Assembly (NCBI GenBank): GCA_030917395.1
Contig: JAUPUU010000036.1
Location: 1 to 52,582 of the forward strand
Origin: Cyanobacteriota bacterium erpe_2018_sw_21hr_WHONDRS-SW48-000092_B_bin.40
GTDB taxonomy: Bacteria; Cyanobacteriota; Vampirovibrionia; Obscuribacterales; Obscuribacteraceae
Length of the DNA stretch: 52,582 nucleotides
Direction of reading: 5' to 3'
Below are positions 34,248-46,300 of the stretch, in pieces. A program made the translations under genes and the position numbers. A model generated the notes under the pieces. The model made no database searches. It was not told the DNA's origin and saw only the letters and a list, made by a program, of their open reading frames with translations. The stretch's first letter is position 1. Each line of letters opens with the position of its first letter.

Positions 34248-35924
34248 TTAATGCTTAAAGCGATGATTGAACCAGGAAAGTAATTCTTCTCTGCGGCCGG
34301 ACCAAATATCTGCTTTCACAGGCTCTGTCGGCGCATCGGCCTTTAAGCTCTCGGTTACGCTATTACCTGCCATAACTTGACCCAGGGCCTCTTTCAACTC
34401 AGAGGCAGACTGATAGCGATTTTCTTTGTCTTTAGCCAAACACTTAGCAACAATCTTATTTAGCTTCACCTGCAAAACTGGTGCAAGGCCATACAGAGTC
34501 ATTTCTGGAGCATCAGTAGTAATCTGCTTAACCAAAATATCTACTGAATCTTTACCATTGAAAGGCGGATTACCTTGCAGAGTCTCAAACAAAGCACAGC
34601 CAAGAGAGTAAATATCTGTTCTTCTATCAAGCAGCTCACCACGGGCTTGCTCAGGACTCATATAAGCAGGACTGCCAAGCACATCGCCTATTTGTGTAAT
34701 TTGATCAACCTGATTGACATTAACTGAACGAGCCAAGCCGAAGTCTACAAGCTTAACGATTACACCGTCATCGCCGTTGTGAATAAGCATCAAATTACTT
34801 GGTTTGATATCGCGGTGAACAATTTCTTTTTGATGAGCATGCTCAAGACCAGAGCAAGCCTGTGAAAAAATATCAATCACTTCCCGCAAAGGCGGGCGAC
34901 CATACTGCTTAAGATACTCAGCCAGACTGGCACCATCTACGAACTCCATAACAAGATAGGGCTGGCCTTGCTCGGCCACACCGAAGTCACGTACAGCGAC
35001 AATGTTGAGATGCGACAACAGGGCAGTGACTCGTGCTTCCCGTTGAAAACGCTGCAATGTATCGGCCTGTGCCATGGCTTTCAGATGCAATACCTTGAGG
35101 GCAACACTGCTGCCGATATTAAGCTGCTTGGCACGATAAACCAAGCCGCTGCCGCCACCGCCGATCAGTTCGACCAATTCATACTTGCCATTGAATATGG
35201 TGCCAAGATAAGGATCGCTATCAAGATCTGCCTCAATCAATTCTTTTGAAAACGGAGTTGCCCCTTCAGCTCGAACTTCAGGATAGAGATGACTAAAAAT
35301 AAGGCTGCCCTTGGGATCAAACTTCTTGCGCAACTTTCTAATTGCCATCTTCAGCTTGGGCTCACTCTTCTCAGCATCGCCAGACCAGATGGAGGCAAGC
35401 AGGTCGTCACTTGTTGGCCGAATATGCGGATACTTAGCGGCAAGCTCTAGCAGCTGGAATTCAGGCTCAGGCAAACTATGGGTACGGCCGCCCTTAGTCA
35501 CTCTCTTATTGATCAGATCAATGTCAATATCACCAAGAATGATACTATCATTAGTGGCACTACCCGCTCGCCGGATATGAGCCCGCACCCGCGCCCCTAA
35601 CTCTTTCATGTTGAAAGGTTTGGCTAAATAATCATCAGCTCCCTCATCAAGGCCAGCTTCCATATCTTCTACGGTGCTTCGGCCAGTCAGCATTATTACT
35701 GGCGTTCTGGCTCCACGCTGGCGGAACTGTTTTAAAATCTCGAGGCCACTGACCCCAGGTAAATCCCAATCAAGAATTACCAAATCGTAGGGATTAGCCA
35801 GAATGCTAACGAGGCCCTCTGTGCCAGTATGAAAGATATCGACACTATGGTTTTCGAACTCCAATAGAGAACGAACCACATTGGTCAAATCAACATTATC
35901 TTCAACTACTAAAACCCTAGGCAT
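34248..35924 (-). CDS. Receiver-winged helix-Ser/Thr kinase fusion (first copy)
   Basis: A protein of 558 residues with three domains. Receiver (1-120): E8-D9, D52 in VILDWDLPG, T80 and K102 all present. OmpR-type winged helix (about 128-205): SLPEPEFQLLELAAKYP, KMAIRKLRKKFD. Hanks-type Ser/Thr kinase (about 247-520): glycine loop GGGGSG 255-260, K277 in VALKVL, E296, HRDIKPSN with D372, D394-F-G and SPE 423-425. It has all residues for catalysis and no TM segment, so it is cytosolic. It could link His-Asp phosphorylation, DNA binding and Ser/Thr phosphorylation in one molecule. A paralogue lies at 48401-49996. The wing lacks the usual GVGY motif, so DNA binding is uncertain. Confidence 0.95.
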   Translation of the reverse strand: MPRVLVVEDNVDLTNVVRSLLEFENHSVDIFHTGTEGLVSILANPYDLVILDWDLPGVSGLEILKQFRQRGARTPVIMLTGRSTVEDMEAGLDEGADDYLAKPFNMKELGARVRAHIRRAGSATNDSIILGDIDIDLINKRVTKGGRTHSLPEPEFQLLELAAKYPHIRPTSDDLLASIWSGDAEKSEPKLKMAIRKLRKKFDPKGSLIFSHLYPEVRAEGATPFSKELIEADLDSDPYLGTIFNGKYELVELIGGGGSGLVYRAKQLNIGSSVALKVLHLKAMAQADTLQRFQREARVTALLSHLNIVAVRDFGVAEQGQPYLVMEFVDGASLAEYLKQYGRPPLREVIDIFSQACSGLEHAHQKEIVHRDIKPSNLMLIHNGDDGVIVKLVDFGLARSVNVNQVDQITQIGDVLGSPAYMSPEQARGELLDRRTDIYSLGCALFETLQGNPPFNGKDSVDILVKQITTDAPEMTLYGLAPVLQVKLNKIVAKCLAKDKENRYQSASELKEALGQVMAGNSVTESLKADAPTEPVKADIWSGRREELLSWFNHRFKH

Positions 35925-36131
35925 ACCACTTCAGATTACCACTAACAAACTATCTTTGTCTTTCACAAAATCGAGGTCTATCAAGCGCACACGCCAAGTT
36001 AGTAGAGCTTGGCTAGCCAGTAGAAGCAAGATTAGAGAGCTAGTAACCAGGGTAGGATCTCAATAATGTCAATATAACCCGACGGACAAACAGACAGGCA
36101 AAGACGAACTAGAGATTCAAGTAGGTACTGA

Positions 36132-37133
36132 ATGAAAGAGCATTCTTTTGGCGAGCAGATACTGAAAGATACAGCAGCAAAAGATGAGACTGGCAAGAAA
36201 AGTGTCATAGACATGGCGCGCAACGCTTGGGGTGACGGGCCTGCAAAGACAGCGCCCCTTGACACATTTAATCGAGCCCCCGAAGGGTTGCAAAGCAAAG
36301 ACGCTGCGGCGAAAGATGCTGGCCCCACAAAAGACAAGGCTCACGAAGCTAAGCCCGAAACAGCCGCAGAAGCTCATAGGCTCGCCGAAGCCAGCCATCG
36401 CATCAAGCTCCTCAACAACGAACTGCATAAGCCAGGCGGTCCACTTGCTTCTTCGGCATTAGAGTTAGTCGGTTTCGACAAGAGCGGTCGCCTGCTATTG
36501 ATTCAGCGCGACCAGACCGGCCAAGTAGACAGCAAATATCTAGTCGATTCTGAAAGCGGCAAGATTGTCGCCCGCACAAAACCAGGGCAACTGGACAAGT
36601 GGGAACATGGCCCGGGCTATAAGAAAGATAGCCACCATAATGGCGACAGCAGCGAAAGTAGACCTGGCACAGAGGCCCAGAAGTCAGGATTTGACGCAAA
36701 AACTGGCGCTACAATCACTCGAGATAGCGCTGGCCGGGTGCATGAAGTAACTGATTTTCATGGCGACAAGCGCACTTATCAGAGGGACGCCAAAGGCAAT
36801 TTAAGTGAAGTGACCATTACCCAAAAGGGTTATGAGCCTGTAGTCTACAGCCAGGACCGCGGGGTAGCCGACGTCAATAACCATCTCTGGTACAAGCAAC
36901 CGAAAATAGCAGGAGAACCGGCCCCCGGACTTAAATTCGAGGTAGACGGCGACGGTAAATTAACTCAGCGCACTAGCGCCACGCACTCGGTCACCTACAG
37001 CCCTGATGGCACCATCACTGAGCATAGAGCCAATGGCCAAGAAATAATAATTCGTCGTGGAAAACCAGACGCTAAAAAAGATCTGAAACCCACCGATTTG
37101 CCGGAACCGAAACCAGGGACGCTTCTAGCTTGA
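36132..37133 (+). CDS. RHS/YD-like protein "A" (full-length copy)
   Basis: A 333-residue soluble protein of unknown function. The N-terminal third is Lys/Ala/Glu-rich. From about residue 105 it has RHS/YD-like strands: ELVGFDKSGRLLLIQRDQTG, TITRDSAGRVHEVTDFHGD, TYSPDGTITEHRANGQE. The Shine-Dalgarno-like TAGGT precedes the ATG in a context (AGGT-ACTGAATG) like that of the RHS-like gene at 15138. Its last 110 codons recur as a fragment at 47848-48180, about 68% identical in protein with no gaps. Its stop overlaps the stop of the convergent gene B fragment by 9 bp. Confidence 0.8.
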   Translation: MKEHSFGEQILKDTAAKDETGKKSVIDMARNAWGDGPAKTAPLDTFNRAPEGLQSKDAAAKDAGPTKDKAHEAKPETAAEAHRLAEASHRIKLLNNELHKPGGPLASSALELVGFDKSGRLLLIQRDQTGQVDSKYLVDSESGKIVARTKPGQLDKWEHGPGYKKDSHHNGDSSESRPGTEAQKSGFDAKTGATITRDSAGRVHEVTDFHGDKRTYQRDAKGNLSEVTITQKGYEPVVYSQDRGVADVNNHLWYKQPKIAGEPAPGLKFEVDGDGKLTQRTSATHSVTYSPDGTITEHRANGQEIIIRRGKPDAKKDLKPTDLPEPKPGTLLA

Positions 37134-37298
37134 CAGCTTGCGGCTTTTTAGGGTGATACTGGCCGCACTGTCCATGGTCTCGTATCTAACTTCACCTGTA
37201 CTTAAATCGAGATCGATGCTCTTTACCTTCATGGTTATCGGCAGGCGATCTGTTTTAACCGGCTCTGTAACAAAGAAAGTTTCATCACCTTGGGCGCT
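36801..37298. repeat. Inverted 498-bp repeat, left copy (ends of genes A and B)
   Basis: This segment holds the 3' end of gene A (plus) and of gene B (minus). It is homologous in inverted orientation to 47683-48180. Both copies are 498 bp with no net indel; nucleotide identity is about 72% over the B part by hand count. Most differences are at third codon positions. Confidence 0.85.
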
Positions 37299-37357
37299 AC
37301 ACTTACAACTTTCCGGAGCGACGGTGAACAACTCAACAGCAACGATGTGTTGTCCTT
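37125..37357 (-). pseudogene. Truncated 3' fragment of gene B
   Basis: An open frame of about 75 codons from after the TAA at 37358-37360 to the TAG at 37125-37127. The last 57 residues (SAQGDETFFVTEPV... to the end) match the C-terminus of the 339-residue protein at 46837-47856 at 47 of 57 positions; upstream of SAQG there is no similarity. It has only a TTG as likely start and no Shine-Dalgarno. The frame is intact and changes are mostly synonymous, so it may have been under constraint after truncation, or be expressed as a read-through tail of the giant gene's message. Remnant versus small gene is unresolved. Confidence 0.65.
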
Positions 37358-37385
37358 ATCGCCGCCACTCACTAATTGCTGCTAT

Positions 37386-40300
37386 CTATTTGTTTTCTTT
37401 ATCTTCAGGCTTGATGCCGTAAGGCCCGAGTCCTAGCGATATTTTTCTTACCACTGGAGCGGGTGCTAGGTCATTTAACGATTCTTCTTTTACTGGCTGA
37501 TATGTATCGGGTTGTGATTGTTGTGTTTGTTGTGTTTGGTTTACTTCGGTAACTGTCTCGCTGTCCGTTTTTCCGGGATGAGGGGTCAAAAGCTTAGAAT
37601 ATTTTTCTTGACGCTCAGTCATTTCAGCATAATTTTCGTCTGCTTTATCCATCAGATCGTTATTTTTCATTAGGTCCATCATGCGATGGTGTATGTAATG
37701 CGCCTCCATCTCGTAACGATTGCCCAAGTACCTATTCATTTCTTTTATCCGACTGACCAAAATATTGTCGCGCATCAAGTTGAGTACAATCACCGGCAGT
37801 TTTTCTTTGAACGCTTCTTTGCTAAGGTCTCCGATGTTTGCGCCTCGTCTGCCTTCAAACATTGCCTCAGTCAACATTTGATTGTAGATGCCCCCTTTTT
37901 TGTTATTGCTTTCTTGAAAATGAGCAAACAAATACATGCATGCCTTAAGCTCAATGCGCGCTTCTACAGTTGGATGCAAAGGCACCGGAGCGTTATGCCC
38001 TGTATTTGCCTCACGAATAATATTTTTCCATGCCAGTCGAGAGGATTCCCGCGTTTTCATATCAGTCGAGGCTAAGTCTTCGATTATTGCGGTAAAGAAG
38101 TCGACGCGCTCTTTTGCTAATTTTGGATCTCGCATAAAATCGTCGAATACTTTGTCTTTAGAAGCCTCCAATTCAACTCTATTTTGATTTTCATCTTTAG
38201 AAAACCGCGATTCCAGTAATTTTGCATCTAGCGGATCATATCCAAATAAGTGCTTACGATTGTTTTGTGACTTTAGTGCCTCAAAAAAGGTCTGGGGCCT
38301 AAACGTTTCAGGTAGTGTCGGATTCTTCGAAAAGAGAGCCTCAACATATCCGGCTCCTACAAGATTCTCTTTTGCTGAACTGAGTTCTAGATATGACAAC
38401 AAATTGCCCCAAGCTTTCTCCTCTTCATCTCCGTGCTCTCTACGGTTTTTGAAATTGAAACCCAACTTCTGACCCCGATCATATTCTTTGTCGGCCTGTA
38501 ACTCAGCAGTTGAAAGTTTCAACTTTTCTTCTAGCCAGGGTTGTGAAGCTAGTAGCACTTTCTCTATAAATTCGGCATTTGTCCCAGAGTAAATAATCGA
38601 AGGTCTGGCGATACCTTTAGCGCTCAAATCTGCCACGTCTCTACAAATCTGCTTTCCTTCGTCAGTCAATTTAAGACGGTCGGACTCGCCAACCTTCTCC
38701 ATAGACGTCAATCCGTCGAGGTTCTTATATCCTGCCGCTCTAAGGGCATCGAGAATTCCTACTTCTGCAACCAAGTGCTCTTGAACTTGATGACCAAGGC
38801 CTTCATGACCTATCTCTTCAATTCTTATGGAACCGGTCAATAATCGACTCTCTTTGATCTGGATTATGCCTTGACCAAGCAAGTAGGCCGCACCATCGTT
38901 ACCTAACACAGAGTCTTCGACAATGTGGAGCACTGGTGGTACTACATCTAAATCTTTAAACATCTTCTCCAAGCCATTCTGTAAAATATCTCTTTTCTGC
39001 TCGACAAACTCATTTTCAGTTAATTTACTGCGTGTGGCGTCATAAGGCTCCCAGTCCTTAGTTAGTGCCCCAATGTCTCTAACAAATTTACGGATGACAT
39101 TGTCCTGAAAACACTTGTGCGCTTCCACATGTAGGTGCCGATAAGCGATTAGATCGTATGTATTAGAATCTTTGGCTTCGCTAAATCGAGCTGGGCTTTT
39201 AGCCAAGGAGGGGTGAGCTTCTGGTTCCGCCCTAACAGGACGCACTTCAGCTTGAGACTCGGGCTTAGCAGTCGGGGCGGCAGCTGAAAGCACCGCTGCT
39301 GCAGCTGGCGGGTTTTGTTGTTGTTCGATTTTTTCGCACAATGCCACAAGTTTGTCCATTTTCTTCAAACGTGCATCTTCCGTGCGGCTTGGTTTTGAAA
39401 TTAAAGCGGCCAACTGTTCCGCAAAATCTAGAGGTTTGTCTTTGACTTTCTGTTCTGGTGCAGCATCACCTTCAAAATCTGAGTGAACAATTTTGCGGTT
39501 TAAGAGGTCTTCTCGATTCCAAATTCGCTGTTCTTCTAACACCTTTAGGTATTGAATGCTCTCTCTAATATTTTGCAGCGTCTGACTGCCGCCAAATTCA
39601 TGATCGACCTGGGCATTGCCTTTTTCTAGTTCGAGCATCTGACAGCGAAGCAATTCTATATGCGTGTCCAAATTTTCTGGATTGCGGTCAAACTGACGCT
39701 TTATTTCTGTCAGGTGCTCAGGAGAACCTGGTTTGGTCGTGGCGATGAATAAGTCACTCAGTCTTACTTTATTTACTATGTGCTCGCTGTTCTTGCTCCA
39801 TTGATTGTCTATGGACACCCAAATTTCATGTGGGTCCGGAGCGTTATGGTCAGCTCCACTAGCGTTGCCTCCCTTGATGTATTCTTCGGGACATTCGATT
39901 CCTAATATTGAAACAATGTGTTCTCCGCCATCTGCATATGATTGGCCGAAACCGCCGTCCGATCGAAATGGCTCATGCCCCACATTGATTTGTATTATTT
40001 TGGGGAATTTGTTAGCTCTGGCTGCCTCGACCAGTTTCTCTGCGAAGACTTCAGGCGAAGCAAATTGATTTTTGTCTGAAAACAAACTTCTAAGATCGCT
40101 CGGCTGCTCTCTCTTGTATCTTTCATTAAGAAGAAGGATATCTTCTTCGGTCCGCCCGCTAAGCTTCTCGTGGGCTTTTGCCAAATGTCCCACTGTCATG
40201 GCAGGGTTACTACTGCGTACTCTGGTGCCGTTCGGACCCGGTACCATAGGTGCAATTTCTGTTGGCACCGGAGTGCTCATATCACATATGACTCCGCCGT

Positions 40301-43300
40301 AATATCCTATGTTGCCGCGTTCGACCGGGTGTCCTTTGAAATTTGTTTCATGGGCATGACCAGCCGCTATATACAAGTGGTTAAGCATCTCAACTGTACC
40401 AACTCTTTTGCCTTCGATTCTGTCTCGATGGGCATCTATAATTTCTCCATTCGGCTTAGTTCTATGCTCGTAATGTTTATTAGATTCGGCACTAGCGCTG
40501 AATGAAAAACGGTTATTTACATGAAATGGCCGTAGAACTGTCAGATCCGGACAAATAACTTCTCCTGTTGTCGTCAAATCGGCTAACCATTTCGCCGCCT
40601 CTGATGGACATCTCTGTAAGTGATTAACCAGCAAAGCCGTAACACCACAGGTCGGATTCGACCCCTGACTGGCCTGGAATGGCAATCCAGCTAGCCAGAG
40701 AAACTCCTCTGCTCTCAGTATCCGATCTCTAAGAGGCACAGCTGCTTCTGTGGCTTCCAGCATTCTGTTTACATGCAACAGAGTTTTGCCAATTTCGCTG
40801 CGGTCGCCCCCGTTGAGAATTATCCGCTCACTAAAATTATAAAAGTCGTTGAGCAAGTGAGCGCGTATTGTCTGGTCGAACTCTGGATGATTTAGAATAG
40901 ATTCAAACTTATCTCGCTGAATGTTTTCATCATGGGTCTGCACGCTAATCGCATCTGTTGCAGTGGTTCCTACGCTTTCACTAGCTTTTGCCGCAGTGAC
41001 TGTGCTTGATTGTTCGTGCTCTGATTTGTCACCAGTTTGGCCAGTACCTGTTTCTTGAGCTGGCTCATTGCCGGGCTCGTTAATATGCTCATGACTTGGC
41101 TCTTTAAGCGCTGCGCCATTTTTGCCAATCTCTATGTTAGCTCTCCCGGCTGGTAGAGCAGCTGCCACCGCCTCCGGTGCCCCTTCGCTGAGGCTGCCGT
41201 CCAAGTTGCGCACGTGGGCCACCCCATGCGCGTCTTGAAAGACTACTTTGCCTTCTTTCGATACCCTAATGTTTCCCTCTATCGAGTAATTCTGCGCTCC
41301 ATCGGTAATTTGCCAGCCCGAGTGATCACGCGTCCATGTCTGGTTGCCCTCTTGGTCTCTTACGACCATAGATTTGACTTGGTGCTGTTCGTCGTAGACA
41401 AGGTGTGTTTCGCGACCATGTGCGTCTCTTACAAAATTAATATCACCAGCCTGGCGATGATATTCGCCACCGGCAGGATCAATATATCTAGTTTTGCCGT
41501 CGCTGTAAAAATGCATGGTGCTGTTGCCCGACTGCAGTGTTACTGAGCCGTCCACTGAAGCCTCGCAGCTGCCTCTGAACTTTTCGCCTGTGGCCGGGTT
41601 GCTCCAATGCAAACCATTTCGACTCTGCCAAGTCGTGCCATCAGTATGTTTGATCTCATTTATCACAGGTACTGGGCCCTCGTGATTGTATTTGAAGGCG
41701 ATCGACTGTCCATTATTGCCAGTCAACTGTGTAAGCAGACCATTTTCGATTAAAGGTCGCACCGACTCACTTTCGATCAGTTTGTTAGCCGCCGCCAGTG
41801 GTGGCAGTGCTTCTGCTAAACGAGCGGCCTCCATGGGCACCAATCCCTGCGATTGTGGTTCGTGTTTGGTGCTAAAATACCTGGAGCCTTCTGAAACAAA
41901 ATGGCTTATCGGATGGGCAAATCCACCCACAACAGTCCCTTCGGCGGCACTGTTCAACTTGTAAGCATTTATGCGGCTATCATTTTTATAGCGCTCAAAA
42001 ATGCTATCAGTAATCAACTCACGGTTCAAATGTTGTTCTTGGGCAATATGATTTTTTTCGGATTCGATTGCTCCTTCTTGTGCGCTCAGGTACGAGTTTG
42101 TGAAATTATTGACGGCACTGTCTATAGAACCGTGCACCAATTTTTGGAAGCCCGTAACCGGCACAGGAAGCACAGTATGAAGCATGACTGCGGTTGCATC
42201 GCCCTCGAACATGTAGAGCATGCCCTTGCCCAATTTTTCCGCACTTAATTGCTCCAAATTTCCTTCTCGAATAGAGCCTGAAACGGCAAATCCTGCTGTC
42301 TGAACCGGAGCGCAGGCAGCCTTGCAAAACATCTCTACAGCTTGGTTTCCACCGGGTTTTGCCATTATTGTCAGTAACTTGGAAGTAGCCGGATTAGCGA
42401 GAGCCGTTTTTAAAGCCGGATCTAATAGAGCACCAGCTTGGGGACCCAAAACTTTCAGTTTTTGCAGCTCTTTAAGATGAACAAAATAGTCACCGCCGGC
42501 GGAGCCGGCCCACATGGTGAGCGCCTCAATCGAGCCTGAAGCAAAATTTGTTTTAGCTTTTTCTGTATTTAGATCCTGTGTTTGCCTGGCCACAGTAGAT
42601 ACCAGGCCGCCTCCAATCATAGTAAGAGCTCCGCGGCCGGCCAGGCCAAAACCCATTCTTCCTGCCAAAAGAGTGGCTCCACCTGGAACGAAACTGAGAC
42701 CTACCATAGCAACAGCCTCGCCGCTTTGCTTTTGCAAGTCTTGACCGCCCTGAGAAAGAGCTGTTGCATCATCAGCCGAAAGTTTCATGTCACGAGTAAA
42801 ATTTTGAACTGAATTGACACGTTGATCAATGAGACTGCTGGATTGAGAATTGCTATTTAGACCTTCATTAAAGAGAGAGGTAATGCTATGGCTAATTGCC
42901 AATTGTTGGTGCTCTGAGGTACTTTGCACTTGTGCCAGTTGAGCCTCTCTGCCACCCATAGCTGAATCGACAATACCACCAACAGCCAGATTCTTGGATT
43001 CAAAATAACTTTTGGACGCAGCTGAAGAGTCTTTTTGCAATTGATCAGCTCTTTTTAGCAGCTCTTTTGCTTCGACCAGTCCTCCGCTTATTACGTTGCC
43101 GCTGGCATCAGTGCGTGGAGCGCCCAAGCCGATGATGCGGTGAGTTTCATTTTGCCCTGCGACCGTAAACTGGAAGAGAAACTGATCCTGATTTTGCAGA
43201 ACAATCTTATGGCCGTCAATTTCAGCAGTGTAGTTGGTCCCGAGTGTGCCGCATGCTGGCCTTTTCTCTTCTTTACGCCATTCGCTGTTTACAAACTTGG

Positions 43301-46300
43301 CATGAAAGATTTGACCATTCTCAACACAAAAGTGATCGTGACCAAGGCGCATTGCCCCGCTCACTTTCTTGCATTCATTGACAGTATTTAATTTGTGAAT
43401 TTCAATTTTGGTAACGGCTTCGTGCTCAGGTCGAAGTGCTTCTGCTCTGACGAAACTTTGTGGACCGCCCTTGAGTTGTTCCAGCGTACTAAACCTATTC
43501 TTTCCACTGCTTAGAGATAGATCTGAAATTCCCTTGTCTTCGACATTATCAAGCAGTTTTTTGTATCGATCTTCTAACACTTTAGTTCGTGCAAGCGCCT
43601 CGACGGTAGGTCCATCTTTGCTGCCTTTGGCCAACAGTTCGGCGTAAGCTCTCTCATCGGCCACCTGTTTGCGCAATTGACCGAGGCTCTGCAACGTACC
43701 GTCGCCGCCATTCACCCAGTCGATACTTGCGCTTTTGCCAGCACCATTGTCGTATCGCAAATGCATTGTGGTGCCTACCAGTGCGCGATCGGCCATTTGT
43801 GTTGATTCAACAGCGCCGCTGTCAGAAATTAGCCTGAGTTTACCAGTAACAGGATTAACGTTTCCGACAATCTTGTCTGTGTCTTTTTCGTAGACAATAC
43901 TTTTGCGCACATCATAGTCGGTTAGTTTTCCTGGATGATTGATATCAGGCCGCTTGATGTAACCATCACAAATAGCTGCCTGGGGCGGAACATCTTCTAG
44001 CAGATGTTGTGGATTATCTATTCTTTGTTTCAGACGCTGTTGCGGATCGAGCCCACTGATTTTGTCGACCTCACTGTTTCGCTGAATCTTGAATGCAGTA
44101 TTGTCGTCTACCTGACCAGTTTTGAGCATATTTTCGACAGCAGCTTGCTCTAATGCATATTGTTTTTGAGCTTGATGATAGGCAGTCAGGATTGCTTCTC
44201 TTTGAGCTTCGCCGCCCATTTCTTTGTTGGCCTTGTCGTATATCACGTCAGAGGCACGGTAGCCTGTGATGTATTCCATCGTCTGTTCGCCCTTATTGAT
44301 ATTAAGGGCTGTACTGATCCCGCCTTTTAAATCCGCTTCGTTTTTAACAAACTCTCTTAAGGCGATCGCCTTCATGTCCATATTGTGTTTTGAAATTGCT
44401 AAATTTGCTTCAAGATCTAAAATGCCACCACTACCAGGCCTTGGTGTACCGTCAGCCTGCAATTGTGCAGGGCCTTTGACGATTCCCTTCATATGAGGCT
44501 GAGTGATTTTGCCGCAGAGAGTGATATCAAATGTGGTATTGGTCATAGAAGAGAGTGGTCTTGTTACTGACGCCTCTCCCGGTGCTTTTCCGAAAAGTTC
44601 GATTGACCCTTCTCCCCAGGTATTGTCTGGGTTGCGGGCTGGTGGGATGAATTTGCCTATTTGTTTGCCGCTCTCGTGATCAATAATCATACCGAGTTGC
44701 AAATCGCAATTTCTAGAAGTCGCGAGGTGACCGTTTTTATCTCGTAAGGGAACGCCTAACGCGTCCACGGGGGCAACAAAAACCTTGCCGTTGGCGGCAT
44801 TGTCTAGGTCGAATTGGCGGGGCTTGCCAGCTTGATTGCCGACAAACTTCCAGCCTCCGTGCTTGAGACTGCTCAGATCTGTGTTGTTATTCTCCTCTTG
44901 ATCTAGGTCCGCTGCAAAAGTCATTTTGCCGGCCTTGTCCATATGACCAAGAAATTTATTGTCTGAGGTAAAAACATTGCTGCCTACCATCGACATTTTC
45001 TCAGAGCCCCTGTAGAGATAGCCGCTGCAGCTTTCCTCTTTCGTTCTAGAGTTGCTAGTCTGACAGAGATCCAGTCGATCGCCGTCGGTCCCAAGTCCAT
45101 GAAAGACAGCCGCACGGCCATCGTCTTTCAGTATATTAAACTTGGTTTGACCGATTTGCACATCACCACTGTCATTGACAGTACCAATAGGCTTTTTGTC
45201 GGCGTCTAAAATCTGACCATCCTTTACCAAGCCTTGTCGATATTTATCACCTTCCTTCCATGCCACGACTCCATTTGCCTTCTCCCCGTGCCTAGGTTCT
45301 GTTGGTCCGTGCTTGGCTAGGATATCGGCAGACTCTATCGCTCTTATCTGGTAATTGGCTATGGCATGAGCTGTTTGAGTATCAGCTAACCTAAGTAGTG
45401 ATTGTTTGTTCAGGTCGCCGGAGTGACCATTCACATCAGTGGCCTTGCCGGTTTTGCTAAAAGTGAAATCGACCAGGCAATTGTGATCAACGTTGCTGTA
45501 CTTGAAAGCATTTGCTTTGCCGTGTTGATCAAAACTAATAGTTTTTTCTTCTATTTTTTTGCCGTCTCTGAAACTCTGTTCATGAACCGAGGAGCGCCCC
45601 CGATCTATATCGGTCTGATGCTCACTCTTAAAGAGAGGGACATCTTTGCCGGTGTGAACATCAAAGCGGGCGACACTATCTTTTATGATGCCGCCCTTCT
45701 CAGTGTGACGCTGATCTTCACGAAGAATTGCGTGTTGTTTTTCTATATCAGTATTGTTTGCGAATACATACTTGTGCGTGCGCCTGCCGTGCTCATCAAA
45801 TTGCAAGGCAATTGCCGCTTGCTCATCATTCGCTTTGTCGCTTTGGTTGGCCTTATGATCAGAATATTGATACAGTGTTCTGGCTAAAAATTTCTCGTCC
45901 GCACCGTAAATATCTTTTGACAGACGACGTCCACTACGATCACTTATAGTTTTTGAGTGTGCTCCCTCGGCGGTAAAGTGGCGTTCGACCTTTTGCTCTT
46001 CTGGCACTTTAGTCTGTTGCTGGTCTTTTTTTTGCTCTGCTTCATAACATGTGGTTGTCACATCTCCCGACTGCTGGTTGATTTTCAGGCTGACACTTTC
46101 TGAAGCTGTAGCACGATTTGCAACGTCTGGTTTTTCTTTACTAGTGGTGACAAAAGAGATCGGTTGGTCCGATTTGCTGCCTTCTTTGTATTTGAATTCA
46201 GTGTGCTTGTTGTTTTTCGATTCTATTTTGTCGATTCGACCTTGAGTGTCATAGTGAAAGTGGCGACCTGATTTTTGATCTGTGTATTCACGAACGCCTT

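Noticed and set aside
45402..45887. Plus-strand ORF of 161 codons inside the giant gene
   Set aside because: It is antisense to an uninterrupted 3094-codon frame with clear domain motifs, and its hydrophobicity is a by-product of complementing charged codons.
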